Below, piece after piece: positions 24,343-34,639 of a stretch of 42,762 nucleotides of DNA. The notes beneath the pieces are model-generated. The model saw nothing but the letters and a program-made list of their open reading frames with translations, was not told where the DNA came from and did not search any database. How positions within the stretch are numbered: the first letter of the stretch is position 1; every line of letters begins with the position of its first letter. The position numbers and the translations under genes were made by a program. Source of the DNA: Nitrococcus mobilis Nb-231 (GTDB lineage Bacteria > Pseudomonadota > Gammaproteobacteria > Nitrococcales > Nitrococcaceae); NCBI RefSeq assembly GCF_000153205.1, contig NZ_CH672427.1, positions 1,434,600 through 1,477,361 of the forward strand. The letters run 5' to 3'.

Positions 24343-25164
24343 CTAGTAGAGCCGCCGCTGCAGCTTGCGCTCGTGCACGAGGGTGCTCGCAATCTCCTCT
24401 ATCGACATAGTGGTGGTATCGCTCATCGGCACTTTTACCCGCTCCATAAGGCCCTTGGCCCGGCTTACTTCATACTGGCACTGTCGCAACGAGGCATAAC
24501 GGGTGTTGGGGCGCCGCTCGGAGCGGATTCGAGCCAGTCTTTCAGCTTGAATGGTCAACGCATAGAGCTTACGCCGATGCGCACGCAACGGCGCGGGAAG
24601 GCGTCCGCCGAGCAAATCCTCCTCCGTGAGTGGATAGTTTGCTGCGTAAATACCGTACTGCAGTGCCAGGTAGATGCAAGTCGGCGTCTTACCGCAACGC
24701 GACACACCAACCAATATGATGTCGGCTTGATCGTAGCGATGGGTGTTGCCGCCGTCGTCATGGTGTAGCGCGTAATTCATGGCATCGATCCGCACGTCGT
24801 ACAATTTGCTGTTGATCATCCCATGAGAGCGGCCGATGGCATGGCTGGAGCGCACCATAAGTTCCTGCTCCAGTGGACCGATGAACGTTGCGAAAAAATC
24901 GAACACCACGGCATCGGCCGTATGCAGCACCGCACGGATCTCGTCGTCGATAATTGTGCTGAAAACGATCGAGCGCGCGCTATTGGCCCGGTTAGTGTCG
25001 TTGATTTGCTGGACTACAGCGCAGGCGCGCGCGATGCTGTCGGTAAACGGTAACGTGCGCTGCTCGAAGTCGAGATCAAATTGAGTCAAAAGGCTATGCC
25101 CTAAAGTCTCAACCGTGATGCCGGTACGATCGGAGATAAAGAAGACAGCTCGTTTTCCTACCAT
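24343..25164 (-). CDS. ppsR: PEP synthase regulatory protein (bifunctional kinase/pyrophosphorylase)
   Basis: DUF299-family protein of about 273 residues. Family members use ADP to phosphorylate a Thr of PEP synthase, inactivating it, and use phosphate to reverse this. Landmarks: FFISDRTGITVETLGHSLL at the N-terminus, the P-loop GVSRCGKT (153-160, usually GVSRSGKT) and AANYPLTEEDL. I start at the ATG at 25164 because family members begin at this point; no good ribosome-binding site marks any start. It diverges from its presumed target ppsA, 164 bp away, which strongly supports the assignment. Confidence 0.92.
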   Translation of the reverse strand: MVGKRAVFFISDRTGITVETLGHSLLTQFDLDFEQRTLPFTDSIARACAVVQQINDTNRANSARSIVFSTIIDDEIRAVLHTADAVVFDFFATFIGPLEQELMVRSSHAIGRSHGMINSKLYDVRIDAMNYALHHDDGGNTHRYDQADIILVGVSRCGKTPTCIYLALQYGIYAANYPLTEEDLLGGRLPAPLRAHRRKLYALTIQAERLARIRSERRPNTRYASLRQCQYEVSRAKGLMERVKVPMSDTTTMSIEEIASTLVHERKLQRRLY

Positions 25165-25328
25165 GCAAGCACATACCATGTCGGCTGAAATTGAAGCGTG
25201 GACTGCGGCAAGGGCGAGTTGCATCGTAGCAGACTCGGAACTGGCCATGCGCAAGGTACGGTACGGATTCAGGCGCGAATACTCTGGTGCCAAGTGATCA
25301 CTCGGCCCTGGCTAGGGAGGCAAGGACA

Positions 25329-27707
25329 TTGCGAGACTACGTGGTTTGGTTTAAGTCCCTGTGTAAAGAAGATATCCCCCAGGTAGGCGGTAAAAATGCC
25401 TCTCTCGGTGAGATGATCCGCAAGCTCGACCGGGCTGGCGTGCAGGTACCGGGTGGTTTTGCAACGACAGCCACCGCTTACTGGGACTTTCTGGACGCGA
25501 CTGGCCTGCGCGAACGGATCAGCGCCGAGCTCTCCGACCTCGATGTCGATGACGTGGTGGCACTCCGGCACAGCGGCGCGGCAATTCGCCGAATGATCAT
25601 CGAGGCGCCTTTTACGCAAGCCCTCACCGAGGCGATCACCAAGGCGTACCACGCGCTCGAACAGCAAGCTGGCGCCGAGCCTTCTTTCGCCGTTCGATCG
25701 TCCGCTACCGCCGAGGACTTGCCCGATGCCTCCTTCGCGGGACAGCAGGAAACCATTCTCAATGTCCGCGGACTGGACAATGTGCTGCGATCGATCAAAG
25801 CCGTTTTCGCCTCACTGTACAACGACCGAGCGATTGCCTACCGCGTCCATCACGGTTTCGAGCATGCCCAAGTGGCGTTGTCGGCGGGTGTGCAGCAGAT
25901 GGTGCGCAGCGATCGGGGTGCATCGGGTGTGATGTTCACGATGGATACAGAGTCAGGCTTCCGCGACGTGGTATTCATCACCTCCGCTTATGGCCTGGGT
26001 GAGACAGTCGTCCAGGGCGCAGTCAATCCGGACGAGTTCTACGTATACAAACCGGCGCTGGAAGCCGGGCGAACAGCGATCCTACGGCGCAGCCTGGGCG
26101 AGAAAGCAATCAAGATGATCTATAACCCCGCCGGTGAATCCGACAAAACGGTGCAGACCGTCGAGGTGGCACCGGCCGAGCGGCTGCAGTTCTCCCTCAC
26201 CGATGCCGAGATCGAGCGCTTGGCGCAACAGGCGCTCATCATCGAGCGCCACTATGGCCAGCCAATGGACATCGAGTGGGGCAAGGATGGCGAATCGGGA
26301 GAGCTCTACATCCTCCAGGCCCGCCCTGAGACGGTGAAGAGCCGGGATAACGCGCAGGTGCTGGAGCGCTACTATCTCAAGCAACGCGGCCGAATCCTGA
26401 ACTCCGGGCGCGCCATCGGCCAACGTATTGGCGCGGGTCGCTCCCGAGTCATCGACGACATCAAAAACATGCATCGGGTCCAACCGGGCGATGTACTCAT
26501 AACCGATATGACCGATCCTGACTGGGAACCCATCATGAAGCGGGCCGCCGCCATCGTCACCAACCGCGGTGGTCGTACCTGCCATGCAGCGATCATCGCC
26601 CGCGAGCTCGGCATTCCGGCGGTGGTAGGCACCGGCGATGCGACCGAGACCATTGGTGACGGCCTTGAGGTTACCGTCTCCTGCGCCGAGGGCGACATCG
26701 GCAACATCTATGAAGGGCGGCAGGATTTCGAGGTGCGCAAAATCAGCCTCGAGCACATGCCCGAACTGCCCTTCAAAATCATGCTCAACGTAGGTAATCC
26801 GGACCGTGCGTTCGATTTCGCTCAGCTACCGAATGCCGGTGTTGGATTGGCTCGGCTGGAGTTCATCATCAACCGAATGATCGGCATCCACCCGCGGGCC
26901 CTACTCGAGTTCGACCGTCAGCCCGACGATCTGAAGACTACCATTCGCGGCCAGATCGCCGGTTACTCCGACCCGCTCGCCTTCTATGTGGACAGACTGG
27001 CCGAAGGCATTTCGATGCTCGCGGCCGCCTTTGCACCCAAACCGGTAATCGTTCGCACTTCGGATTTCAAAAGCAATGAGTATGCGAATCTGATCGGCGG
27101 CACACAATACGAGCCCGACGAGGAGAACCCCATGCTCGGGCTGCGCGGGGCCGCACGCTACATCTCAGCCGAGTTCGCCGAGTGCTTCAAACTCGAATGC
27201 CGCGCACTTAGCAAAGTGCGCGACGCGATGGGGCTGACCAACGTCTGGATCATGATCCCTTTCGTACGCACCTTGGATGAAGCCCGCACGGTCATCGAGC
27301 TGCTCGCCGCAAACGGCCTCAAGCAAGGCGAACGAGGGCTCAAGCTCATCATGATGTGCGAACTGCCATCCAACGCGCTATTAGCCGAGGAGTTTCTGCA
27401 GCTTTTCGACGGCTTTTCCATCGGCTCCAACGACCTCACCCAGCTCACCCTGGGGCTTGACCGCGACTCCGGCCTGGTGGCACATATTTTCGACGAGCGC
27501 GACCCGGCGGTCAAAGCCCTGCTGCACCTGGCCATCCAGGCCGCGCGAGACGCCGGCAAATACATCGGCATTTGCGGCCAAGGACCCTCGGACCACCCGG
27601 ATTTGGCGCGTTGGCTCATGGAGGAAGGCATCGAGAGCGTCTCGCTCAACCCGGACTCCGTGGTGGAAACGTGGTTGTATCTAGCGGGCATGGACTCGCC
27701 TGGGTAA
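25329..27707 (+). CDS. ppsA: Phosphoenolpyruvate synthase
   Basis: A 792-residue enzyme converting pyruvate, ATP and water to PEP, AMP and phosphate in gluconeogenesis. The length equals E. coli PpsA. N-terminal ATP-binding domain: [31 protein letters not shown]. Central phosphohistidine domain: [21 protein letters not shown], where His419 carries the phosphate and Thr417 is the predicted PpsR target. C-terminal PEP-binding barrel: [41 protein letters not shown] and [12 protein letters not shown]. The start is TTG, chosen because AGGGAGG lies 8 nt upstream and family homology begins there. Confidence 0.95.
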   Translation: MRDYVVWFKSLCKEDIPQVGGKNASLGEMIRKLDRAGVQVPGGFATTATAYWDFLDATGLRERISAELSDLDVDDVVALRHSGAAIRRMIIEAPFTQALTEAITKAYHALEQQAGAEPSFAVRSSATAEDLPDASFAGQQETILNVRGLDNVLRSIKAVFASLYNDRAIAYRVHHGFEHAQVALSAGVQQMVRSDRGASGVMFTMDTESGFRDVVFITSAYGLGETVVQGAVNPDEFYVYKPALEAGRTAILRRSLGEKAIKMIYNPAGESDKTVQTVEVAPAERLQFSLTDAEIERLAQQALIIERHYGQPMDIEWGKDGESGELYILQARPETVKSRDNAQVLERYYLKQRGRILNSGRAIGQRIGAGRSRVIDDIKNMHRVQPGDVLITDMTDPDWEPIMKRAAAIVTNRGGRTCHAAIIARELGIPAVVGTGDATETIGDGLEVTVSCAEGDIGNIYEGRQDFEVRKISLEHMPELPFKIMLNVGNPDRAFDFAQLPNAGVGLARLEFIINRMIGIHPRALLEFDRQPDDLKTTIRGQIAGYSDPLAFYVDRLAEGISMLAAAFAPKPVIVRTSDFKSNEYANLIGGTQYEPDEENPMLGLRGAARYISAEFAECFKLECRALSKVRDAMGLTNVWIMIPFVRTLDEARTVIELLAANGLKQGERGLKLIMMCELPSNALLAEEFLQLFDGFSIGSNDLTQLTLGLDRDSGLVAHIFDERDPAVKALLHLAIQAARDAGKYIGICGQGPSDHPDLARWLMEEGIESVSLNPDSVVETWLYLAGMDSPG

Positions 27708-27853
27708 AACAACTACGGCTGTCCGCCCTTGCCAGGCAACAGTGAGACTTCGTTTGCCGTCGACAACGGGTCCGGCTGAACAGTCGCCCCACTCTGACTG
27801 TCTCACAAGAGTCACACAACTATTGTTGTCACGGCTAAAGGAGTTTGCTGACT

Positions 27854-28963
27854 ATGGCATCGACACCTCAGACCGATCCAGCAAAGCCGGCGGACTCAGT
27901 CGAGCAGCCGTGGATCAGCGGGCCCATCAACATCCGTTCGGTGGCACTGACCGGCATTTTCGTGCTGATGGTCATGTATACGCTGTATCTGGCCGCACCG
28001 CTGTTCATGCCGCTCACGGTGGCTTTTTTGATCAGCATGATGTTCGCACCGCTTATCCGTGGGCTAAAGAAAATCAAAATCCCGCCACCGATCAGCGCCG
28101 CCCTCGTGCTGGCGAGCCTTCTCGCACTTGGCTTCGGGGCTGTATACGGGCTGTCCGTGCCGGCCTCCCAGTGGATCCAGAAGGCGCCGCAGGCGCTGCG
28201 TGAGATCGACCACAAATTGTATGGTTTGATGGGGCCAATGGATAAGCTCAAGCGAGCCAAACAAGAGATCGAAGAGGCGGTACCGGGGAACAATGACGAT
28301 AAAGTCGATAGCATGACATCGATTCGATGGAACCCCATCCAGTGGCTGCTAACCGGCACGTGGGCCGTCGTCTACGGCTTAGGCGTGAGCGTCATCTTGC
28401 TGTACTTCCTGCTAGCCTCCGGGGACAGCTTCCTTAGAAAGCTCGTACGCATCTTGCCGCGGTTCGAGGACAAACGCAACGCTGTGGAGACCATTCAGCA
28501 CATCCAGCGCAGCATCGCCATTTTCCTGGGCACGATCACGCTGATCAACATCTGCCTCGGTGCGGTTGCCGCCGCGGCACTTTACGCGCTCGGTATGCCC
28601 AACCCTTTGCTATTCGGCGTCATGGTCGGATTGCTCAATTTCGCACCTTATATCGGGCCGCTCATCAGCAGCATGATATTGCTCGTCGTCGCTCTGCTCA
28701 GTCTCGATGATGTTTCTCAAATGCTGCTGGCTCCAGCGTTGGTGCTTGCACTCAACGCTCTGGAAGGGCAGCTGATAACGCCCATTTTGGCTGGGCACCG
28801 CTTGAATCTAAGCCCCGTGGTGATATTTTTATCTATCACTCTTTGGGGTTGGATGTGGGGCATCATCGGCATCTTGATCGCGGTGCCTCTAGCCGCAAGC
28901 GTAAAAATCGTATGCGACCGGATCGAGCGGCTGCAACCGATAGGGGAGCTCTTGGGGCGCTGA
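27854..28963 (+). CDS. AI-2E family transporter (UPF0118/TqsA-like permease)
   Basis: An inner-membrane protein of about 369 residues with the AI-2E family layout: paired helices at the N-terminus (VALTGIFVLMVMYTLYLAAPLFMPLTVAFLISMMFAPLI), a soluble central part, then GVSVILLYFLLASGDSFLRKLVRILP and five more helices ending GIIGILIAVPLAASVKIV. The family includes TqsA and Na+/H+ exchanging members from halophiles, so the substrate is open. AAAGGAG lies about 10 nt before the ATG; a TTG at 27845 is too close to it. Confidence 0.88.
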   Translation: MASTPQTDPAKPADSVEQPWISGPINIRSVALTGIFVLMVMYTLYLAAPLFMPLTVAFLISMMFAPLIRGLKKIKIPPPISAALVLASLLALGFGAVYGLSVPASQWIQKAPQALREIDHKLYGLMGPMDKLKRAKQEIEEAVPGNNDDKVDSMTSIRWNPIQWLLTGTWAVVYGLGVSVILLYFLLASGDSFLRKLVRILPRFEDKRNAVETIQHIQRSIAIFLGTITLINICLGAVAAAALYALGMPNPLLFGVMVGLLNFAPYIGPLISSMILLVVALLSLDDVSQMLLAPALVLALNALEGQLITPILAGHRLNLSPVVIFLSITLWGWMWGIIGILIAVPLAASVKIVCDRIERLQPIGELLGR

Positions 28964-28984
28964 CCTCACACCCTCGAAACTCTC

Positions 28985-29004
28985 GAAAAAAGCTTGCTTT
29001 TTTC
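28985..29004 (+). terminator. Possible terminator after AI-2E transporter gene
   Basis: GAAAAAAGC and GCTTTTTTC form a perfect 9-bp inverted repeat with a two-base spacer, 21 nt after the stop codon. The 3' arm itself carries six Ts. The stem is AU-rich and the loop very tight, so function as an intrinsic terminator is uncertain. Confidence 0.35.
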
Positions 29005-29064
29005 CACAGCAACGCCTTAAATCAAAACTAAGGGGGGTGGCAATGCATTAACGCAGGAGGTTAT

Positions 29065-29232
29065 ATGCTGCGCTGGGCCCTCATATTTCTCGTCGTAGCA
29101 ATTATCGCCGGTGTACTCGGCTTTAGCGGCATAGCTGGCGCCGCCACCGGAATCGCCCAAATACTTTTCTTCGTTTTCCTCATCCTGCTAGTGATCAGTT
29201 TAATTATGGGCGCGATGCGCGGCCGAGGATAA
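29065..29232 (+). CDS. DUF1328 small membrane protein (YtjA-like)
   Basis: A 55-residue protein beginning [20 protein letters not shown] and ending IMGAMRGRG, with two hydrophobic helices separated by a [11 protein letters not shown] linker. This is the DUF1328 pattern of tiny inner-membrane proteins, often linked to stress regulons; no molecular function is known. GCAGGAGG lies 6 nt before the ATG. It may be separately transcribed, because a possible terminator lies between it and the AI-2E-type gene. Confidence 0.85.
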   Translation: MLRWALIFLVVAIIAGVLGFSGIAGAATGIAQILFFVFLILLVISLIMGAMRGRG

Positions 29233-29277
29233 CTGCTGTCAGCTACCCGATCGTCACCGTCACTTACCACCCCCTAA

Positions 29278-29540
29278 TATCGCATTGGCGAAGAATTACG
29301 CTGCGCCCGGCTTTCAGGCGCAGCTTCAACCCATCGGGCTCCGCTGGTGCAGCCGAGCTTCGCGGTGCGCTCGAGCAGCAGCGCCAGCACCGTCTGCGCC
29401 GCATGAGTGTGGATGCGGTGGACCGCCCACTGACGGATCAGGCGAATCAGCGGGCCGCTTTTAAGCGCCCGCCAGACCTCCTCGACCCGCTGGAGTTGCG
29501 TGAGTGTCGAGTCCTCGACGTGTTTTTGACGGGTCTCATA
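29278..29540 (-). pseudogene. DDE transposase C-terminal remnant, interrupted by the 1530-bp IS
   Basis: Reading the minus strand from about 31145 to 31080 and, after removing the inserted IS, on through 29540 to 29278 gives one open frame. It contains RWLTRACETRNATYMYWYET, RVEEVWRALKSGPLIRLIRQ and HAAQTVLALLLER. The ExxWRxLKS block followed by a helical tail resembles the C-terminal part of a DDE transposase, but I cannot fix the IS family. No N-terminal part is present. Confidence 0.5.
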
Positions 29541-31070
29541 CTAATACTGCTACCTTAACGACCACAATTGTATATTGATCATGAAGTTGTGTGATTATTA
29601 AAGGCTAGGCTCTCGGAGCATTTCGGATAGAATTGATTGTGAGAAAACCCTCCCATCCGATCCCGAGAGCCTAGCCATGAAAAACTCTATTCGCTGCGCC
29701 CGCTCATGGCAAATCCAGCGCTTGAAGAGGTCCTTCCTACAAGTGCGCGGACTGCCGTTTTTCGATGTTTTATCCACCCGTGTGTTGAGCCAGTTCGCCG
29801 AACGCGCGTGCGGCGGGCGTGATCGGATATTCACCCCCTTGGTGGTATTGAAAGCCTTCCTCTTCCAGGTGCTCAGTCAGGACGGTTCGTGCAAACACGC
29901 GGTGGCGCGGGTGCTGTCCGAGCGGCTGCAAAGCGGCCAAAGCGCCAATTCCATCAACACCGGGCCGTATTGCAAAGCCCGCCAACGCCTGCCCCGTGCG
30001 CCCTTGGAGAACGCGGTCCGGGAGAGCGGACAGACGCTGCACCAACGCGCGCCTTCAGCCTGGGGTTGGCGTGGCCATCGCGTGGTGCTCGCCGATGGCA
30101 CTACCGCACTGATGCCCGATACGCTCGATAATCAGCGTGAGTTCCCCCAACAGGGCAACCAACAACCCGGCCTCGGGTTTCCCATCGTGCGCATCGTGGC
30201 CCTGATTTCGCTCGGCGCGGGTGCTGTGCTCGATTATGCCCTCGGCCCTTATCAGGCAAGGGCAGCGGAGAGAGCTCTTTGTTCAGCACCCTCCTGCACA
30301 CCCTGCAGCCGGGCGACCTGCTACTCGCCGACCGCTACTACTGCACCTACGCGATCATGGCGTTGCTGGTCCACCACGGGGTGCAGGGGCTCTTTCAAAA
30401 GCATGCCCAGCGAAAGCCGCATTGGCACCGCGGCGAGCGACTCGGCGCCAAGGATCATCTCATTAAATGGGCCAAGCCGCCCCGCAAGCCCGTGTGGATG
30501 AGCGCACAAGACTACCTCAAGCTGCCGCCGACGCTGACCATTCGCGAGCTGGCAGTCAACGGCATCGTCTACGTCACCACCCTATCGAACCCCAAACGCT
30601 ACCCCCGCCGCGCCCTGGCCGAGCACTACCGCTCACGCTGGACGATCGAGTTGGATCTGCGCAGCATCAAAACCGATATGGCCATGGAGCGGCTGCGCTG
30701 CAAGAGCCCAGAGCGGGTCAGAAAAGAGATCGCGGCTCATTTGTTGGCCTACAATCTCGTGCGCGCCAACTTGAACCGAGCCGCGCAGTGCTTCGAGAAA
30801 ATCCCGCGCCAACTCAGCTTCAAATCGGCGCTACAATTGCTCAACAACGCCGCCTCCCAGCTGTTGCTACTGTCTGGAAAGGCACTGCAAGCTTTTGCCA
30901 CCGCATTGCTGCAGGCGATGGCGTTGTCCCCAATAGGCCGGCAAAAACGCCTGCCACAACCCCGTGCAGTCAAACGACGCCCTAAGCCCTATCCCTTGCT
31001 CACCAGGCCCCGCCATGCGGCGTGCCAAGCCATCCGTCGGCCAACGAATTCGTTAAGGTAGCAGTATTAG
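29541..31070 (+). mobile_element. IS4-family insertion sequence, 1530 bp, with perfect 20-bp ends
   Basis: The ends are perfect 20-bp inverted repeats, CTAATACTGCTACCTTAACG at 29541-29560 and its complement at 31051-31070. They are flanked by an exact 9-bp duplication GGTCTCATA (29532-29540 and 31071-31079). The element landed inside an older transposase remnant. The perfect ends and target duplication suggest recent arrival, although the transposase frame is now broken. It differs in sequence and end motif from the IS at 2887-4291. Confidence 0.92.
29677..31061 (+). pseudogene. IS4-family transposase, frameshifted
   Basis: The first part (29677 to about 30258) reads MKNSIRCARSWQIQRLKRSF... 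through VVLADGTTALMPD (first catalytic Asp) to LDYALGPYQ. The continuing homology GKGSGESSLFSTLLHTLQPGD...LLLADRYYCTY (second Asp) is in the -1 frame and runs to about 31061. It includes the exact YREK signature YRSRWTIELDLRSIK. The two frames overlap around 30250-30290, consistent with loss of one G in the TATCAGGCAAGG region. No slippery heptamer is visible, so I read it as a mutation rather than programmed frameshifting. Confidence 0.82.
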
Positions 31071-31285
31071 GGTCTCATACCAGTACATGTAGGTGGCATT
31101 TCGCGTCTCGCAAGCCCTGGTGAGCCACCGAACGCCTTGAAATTTCTCGCGTCAGCGCGCAGCCCATGAAAATCCGTACGTGGGAGTGTCAAAATCGGGT
31201 TGAAGTCTTAATCGGGAGCCCTCAACACTAAAAATGCCGCATAGGCACATCCGCTTCGGAATGAAAAACTCATAAGGAGTGAAGC

Positions 31286-31864
31286 ATGATTCAGCGCAAA
31301 TCGCTCAACAAAACTCTGCTCGCCGCATTCATTGCCAGTGGGTTCGTTATCAACAGTAACGCTATGGCTGAGCCCCAGGGACTCTATTCTGCTGATGAGC
31401 TCAGTGACGCCGACGTCTTTAGCAAAAGCAATCCGGACAAAAAAATTGGTGAAGTCGAAGACATCCTGCTCGACGATGCAATGCATGTTCGCGCACTAGT
31501 AGTCGAAACGGGCGGTCTGCTCGACATGAGTGGCAAGGAATACGTAATCGACGCGGGCAAATTCACCCTCGAAACCCGCAATGGCGATAACCTCGAAGAG
31601 TTAGAGTATATCGTCCACGTTGACATGACCAAAGAAGAGATCGAACAACAGCCGGAGTACACCAACGACTGGTGGGTTCAAACCAAAGGCGCGGTCCTCG
31701 AAGCTTGGGAGAGTACCAAAAAAGGTGCTGCGAGCGCTTGGGAAAGCACTAAACGAGCCACTTCCAACACTCTAGACAACGTCGGTGATACATTGGATAA
31801 CACTGGGGATGAAATCGAGCAAACCACCGATCAGGCAAAAGACAAAATGGACGTTGACCAATGA
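31286..31864 (+). CDS. Exported PRC-barrel domain protein with repetitive tail
   Basis: A 192-residue protein. A signal peptide (SLNKTLLAAFIASGFVINSNAMA) is followed by a PRC-barrel domain (residues about 33-110: YSADELSDADVFSK, KIGEVEDILLD, VRALVVETGGLLDMSGKEYVID). The tail holds repeats AWESTKKGAAS/AWESTKRATS and LDNVGDTLDNTGDEIEQ, hydrophilic and amphipathic like LEA or apolipoprotein repeats. PRC-barrel exported proteins are often stress-associated. AAGGAG lies 8 nt before the ATG. It is monocistronic and followed by a hairpin. Confidence 0.87.
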   Translation: MIQRKSLNKTLLAAFIASGFVINSNAMAEPQGLYSADELSDADVFSKSNPDKKIGEVEDILLDDAMHVRALVVETGGLLDMSGKEYVIDAGKFTLETRNGDNLEELEYIVHVDMTKEEIEQQPEYTNDWWVQTKGAVLEAWESTKKGAASAWESTKRATSNTLDNVGDTLDNTGDEIEQTTDQAKDKMDVDQ

Positions 31865-31971
31865 GTGCTGAGCCTGTTCTAAGTTTGGAAAGTGGTTATC
31901 TATTATTGCAGGTAATTTTTTGACGAGGTATCCAGCTAAACGTAGCTGCACACATGTAACGCGATGACCTC

Positions 31972-32008
31972 GGGTGCTAGGGGGATGACGAAGACCTCCC
32001 TAGCACCC
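31972..32008 (+). terminator. Long hairpin downstream of PRC-barrel gene
   Basis: GGGTGCTAGGGGG (31972-31984) pairs with CTCCCTAGCACCC (31996-32008) over 13 positions with one mismatch and an 11-nt loop, about 108 nt after the stop. There is no U-run after it. It could be a rho-independent-like stop, an mRNA stabiliser or part of a small RNA. The rest of the 31865-32342 gap shows no convincing gene. Confidence 0.45.
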
Positions 32009-32342
32009 TCACAGCAAGCTATGGAGCTGGCAGCCCATTACAATCGGGCAAATAAGTTCTATTCTATAAATCGGGCGAGCCATTCAAAGCCGCGGGCATG
32101 CGCGATGCTCAGATCGAAGGCCCATTTGCGACGACTTCCTGGCTGATAGCTCCACTGAACTATCATTTGGATACCAGATGATCAGCGCGGCACCACCGGG
32201 CTATCCCCCTAAAGCGTTCAACCCCAGTTCTCTTGCCCGTAGCGAAAGCGCGTACTCAGCCAAAGTTGTGTCAGCTTGGCGTGCCGCATAGGCTAACGGC
32301 AAAGCGCGTTCAGATGCCAAAGCCACTGCCCGAGAAAACAGC

Positions 32343-33578
32343 ATGAACTTATTCGAGTTGATCGCTCTACTGCTCGGTCTGTCTGCAGCCTTCGCCTACT
32401 TCAACGCACGGCTTCTGCACTTACCCACGACCATTGGCGTAATGGCCACCGCACTAGTCTTCTCGCTGGCACTTGTGGTGGCACAGTCACTGGGACTGCC
32501 CGGGCTGACCGAATGGGCCGAACAAGCCGTGGCGGCCGTGGATTTCGATCGCACGCTGCTCGATGCCATGCTCGCAATGCTGCTTTTCGCCGGCGCGTTG
32601 CACGTGCCGCTGGATGAGCTCGGACGACAGTGGCGCATAATCGGCCTGCTCGCCACCGTGGGCGTATTGGTATGCACCGCGCTGATCGGCACGGCGATTT
32701 ACATGGTACAAAGGCTGCTCGATCTGGAGCTCTCGTTCATCTACTGTCTGCTCTTCGGAGCGGTGATTGCACCGACCGATCCGGTCGCCGTGCTCGGTAT
32801 TGTCCAGAAGCTTGGGCTGCCAGGTGCGCTCCAGGCTAAAATCGCCGGGGAGTCTCTCTTCAACGATGGCTTCGCCATAGTAGTCTTCCTCGGTATCGCC
32901 GGGATCGCTTCCGGGGAAGCCGACGGGGCTACGGACGTGGCGATTCTCTTCATCGAGGAAGTCTTCGGCGGTGTTGCCCTCGGGTTTGTACTCGGTGCGA
33001 TAGGATATTGGCTGCTGCGTTCACTCGACGAGTATATTGTCGAGATCCTGATTACCTTGGCCTTGGTGACCGGCGGTTATGCACTCGCATTACGGTTGCA
33101 CTTCTCCGGACCGCTCGCGATGGTGGTTGCCGGCTTATTGCTCGGCAACCACGGTCGGCGATTTGCCATGTCGGAGACGACCCGCATTCACCTGGATACA
33201 TTCTGGGAATTAGTCGATAAACTGCTCAACATCATACTTTTTTTACTCATCGGTCTGGAGGTGCTGGTCATCTCGTTCAATCGGCAGTCGGTGATGCTGG
33301 GCTTGCTGGCCATTCCGCTGGTATTGCTCGCGCGCTTTCTGGCCGTCGGCGGTGTCGTACATGCGCTCGCTCCTATACGGGATTTCAAGCGCGGTGTCGT
33401 CCGGCTCCTTACTTGGGGCGGGCTGCGTGGTGGTATCTCCGTCGCGCTCGCGCTGTCACTCCCGAGCAGCTCCGAACGCGAGGTGATCGTGACCATGACC
33501 TACGTCATCGTCGTGTTCTCGGTGCTGATCCAAGGGCTTACCGTGGCGCCACTGATACAGTGGTTGCGGTATAAATGA
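32343..33578 (+). CDS. CPA1-type Na+/H+ antiporter (NhaP-like)
   Basis: A 411-residue membrane antiporter with about 12 helices. The ion-path motifs are LLFGAVIAPTDPVAVLGIVQKLG and GESLFNDGFAIVVF, with TWGGLRGGISVALALSLP near the C-terminus, all typical of NhaP-type Na+/H+ exchangers. It should export Na+ (or K+/Li+) in exchange for protons. No strong ribosome-binding site precedes the ATG (only CGAGAAAA). It is more conventional in its GESLFNDG motif than the antiporter at 6641-7921, which has GEAGLNDG. Confidence 0.92.
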   Translation: MNLFELIALLLGLSAAFAYFNARLLHLPTTIGVMATALVFSLALVVAQSLGLPGLTEWAEQAVAAVDFDRTLLDAMLAMLLFAGALHVPLDELGRQWRIIGLLATVGVLVCTALIGTAIYMVQRLLDLELSFIYCLLFGAVIAPTDPVAVLGIVQKLGLPGALQAKIAGESLFNDGFAIVVFLGIAGIASGEADGATDVAILFIEEVFGGVALGFVLGAIGYWLLRSLDEYIVEILITLALVTGGYALALRLHFSGPLAMVVAGLLLGNHGRRFAMSETTRIHLDTFWELVDKLLNIILFLLIGLEVLVISFNRQSVMLGLLAIPLVLLARFLAVGGVVHALAPIRDFKRGVVRLLTWGGLRGGISVALALSLPSSSEREVIVTMTYVIVVFSVLIQGLTVAPLIQWLRYK

Positions 33579-34500
33579 GGAAGAGGGCTGAAACATCCAA
33601 CCCGATCGCTCCAACATCTGCTCCGCACGCTCGTGGCTCAAAACCCGGCATCCTCGATGGCCACGCATAGCCCGCCCAGTTCACAGAGATTAGGCATCTT
33701 GCCGCACCGCCAAGGAACTGGGTTATAACAACGAATGGCGGGCCAAAAACGACGAAACGGAGAAGCACGGCTGAGCGACGCAAGGGCGCGGCAGCAGAGC
33801 CTTTGCGCCGCCTGCCTCTCCCTGACCTCGTGGTAGCCACTAGCTCGCGACCAAACCGAGCCCGTGGGGGCTGCTGTCGACGCTCGCCTATCGCCGTTCT
33901 CGGCAGCTGTGGCGCGCAATGGTCCCGCTGGGGGCATTACCGGCTAACGAGGCAATAGCCTGGCAGGCGCTCCCCACGGTGAGCGTGAACGGCATCGCTG
34001 CAGTAGGCAGACCGTTGATCTGATCGAGCAGCATGCTGGGCTGCTGGTGTAAAACGTGACAGTCACCAATAGAGGCGCACCATGACCATGACAAGCGCGG
34101 AAAAACAGCGGTGATTCCGTCAACGCCACCTGAATGACGGCAAACGCGAGTGGCTGGCGAGGCACCACGGCGTGAGTCAGGGCAACATGGTGGGGTGGCT
34201 GATCATGAAGGCCGAGCGGAATACGGTGGCCGAACTCGAGGGTAAGGCCAAGTATTATGGCGGCGCCGCGTACGGCCGAGGTCCAGGTTACCGAGTAACC
34301 GCAGCCGGGCTTGGCGGCATCTTACCGTCGAGCACTACGGCCGCGGCTTGTTAACGCTGCGGAGGAAGCACGGGGCGCTACCTGCCGCGCCGGCTGCATA
34401 GTGGTGCGGCTGGCAGAGAACGAGACGGCAGCAGCGGTTACACCCGCACCATCGCAGCGCTGCGGCAAGCCGCAAGTGCAAGAGACGGTCAAGCAGAAAT
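33579..34500. other. Decayed DNA at the start of an IS graveyard
   Basis: No intact gene is seen. At 34084-34225 the plus strand reads MTMTSAEKQR-stop-FRQRHLNDGKREWLARHHGVSQGNMVGWLI, which looks like a helix-turn-helix start of a mobile-element gene broken by a stop. It may belong with the integrase-like fragment further right. The remaining sequence has only short frames without family motifs. Confidence 0.4.
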
Positions 34501-34639
34501 TGGTCCGTCTGCTCCCCTAATTTCTCCACCTGTAGACAACCTACCATCGCCAGAGCGGCCTAACCGCGGGGAGAAAGACCAGCATCACCACAGAGCAACA
34601 TCCGTAGGTGGGGCAGGAATATTGTCCGCAGGGTGGGTC

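Noticed and set aside
30250-30290. Programmed -1 frameshift in the 1530-bp IS transposase
   Set aside because: No slippery heptamer or following structure is evident and IS4-family transposases are normally single-frame; a one-base deletion explains it better.
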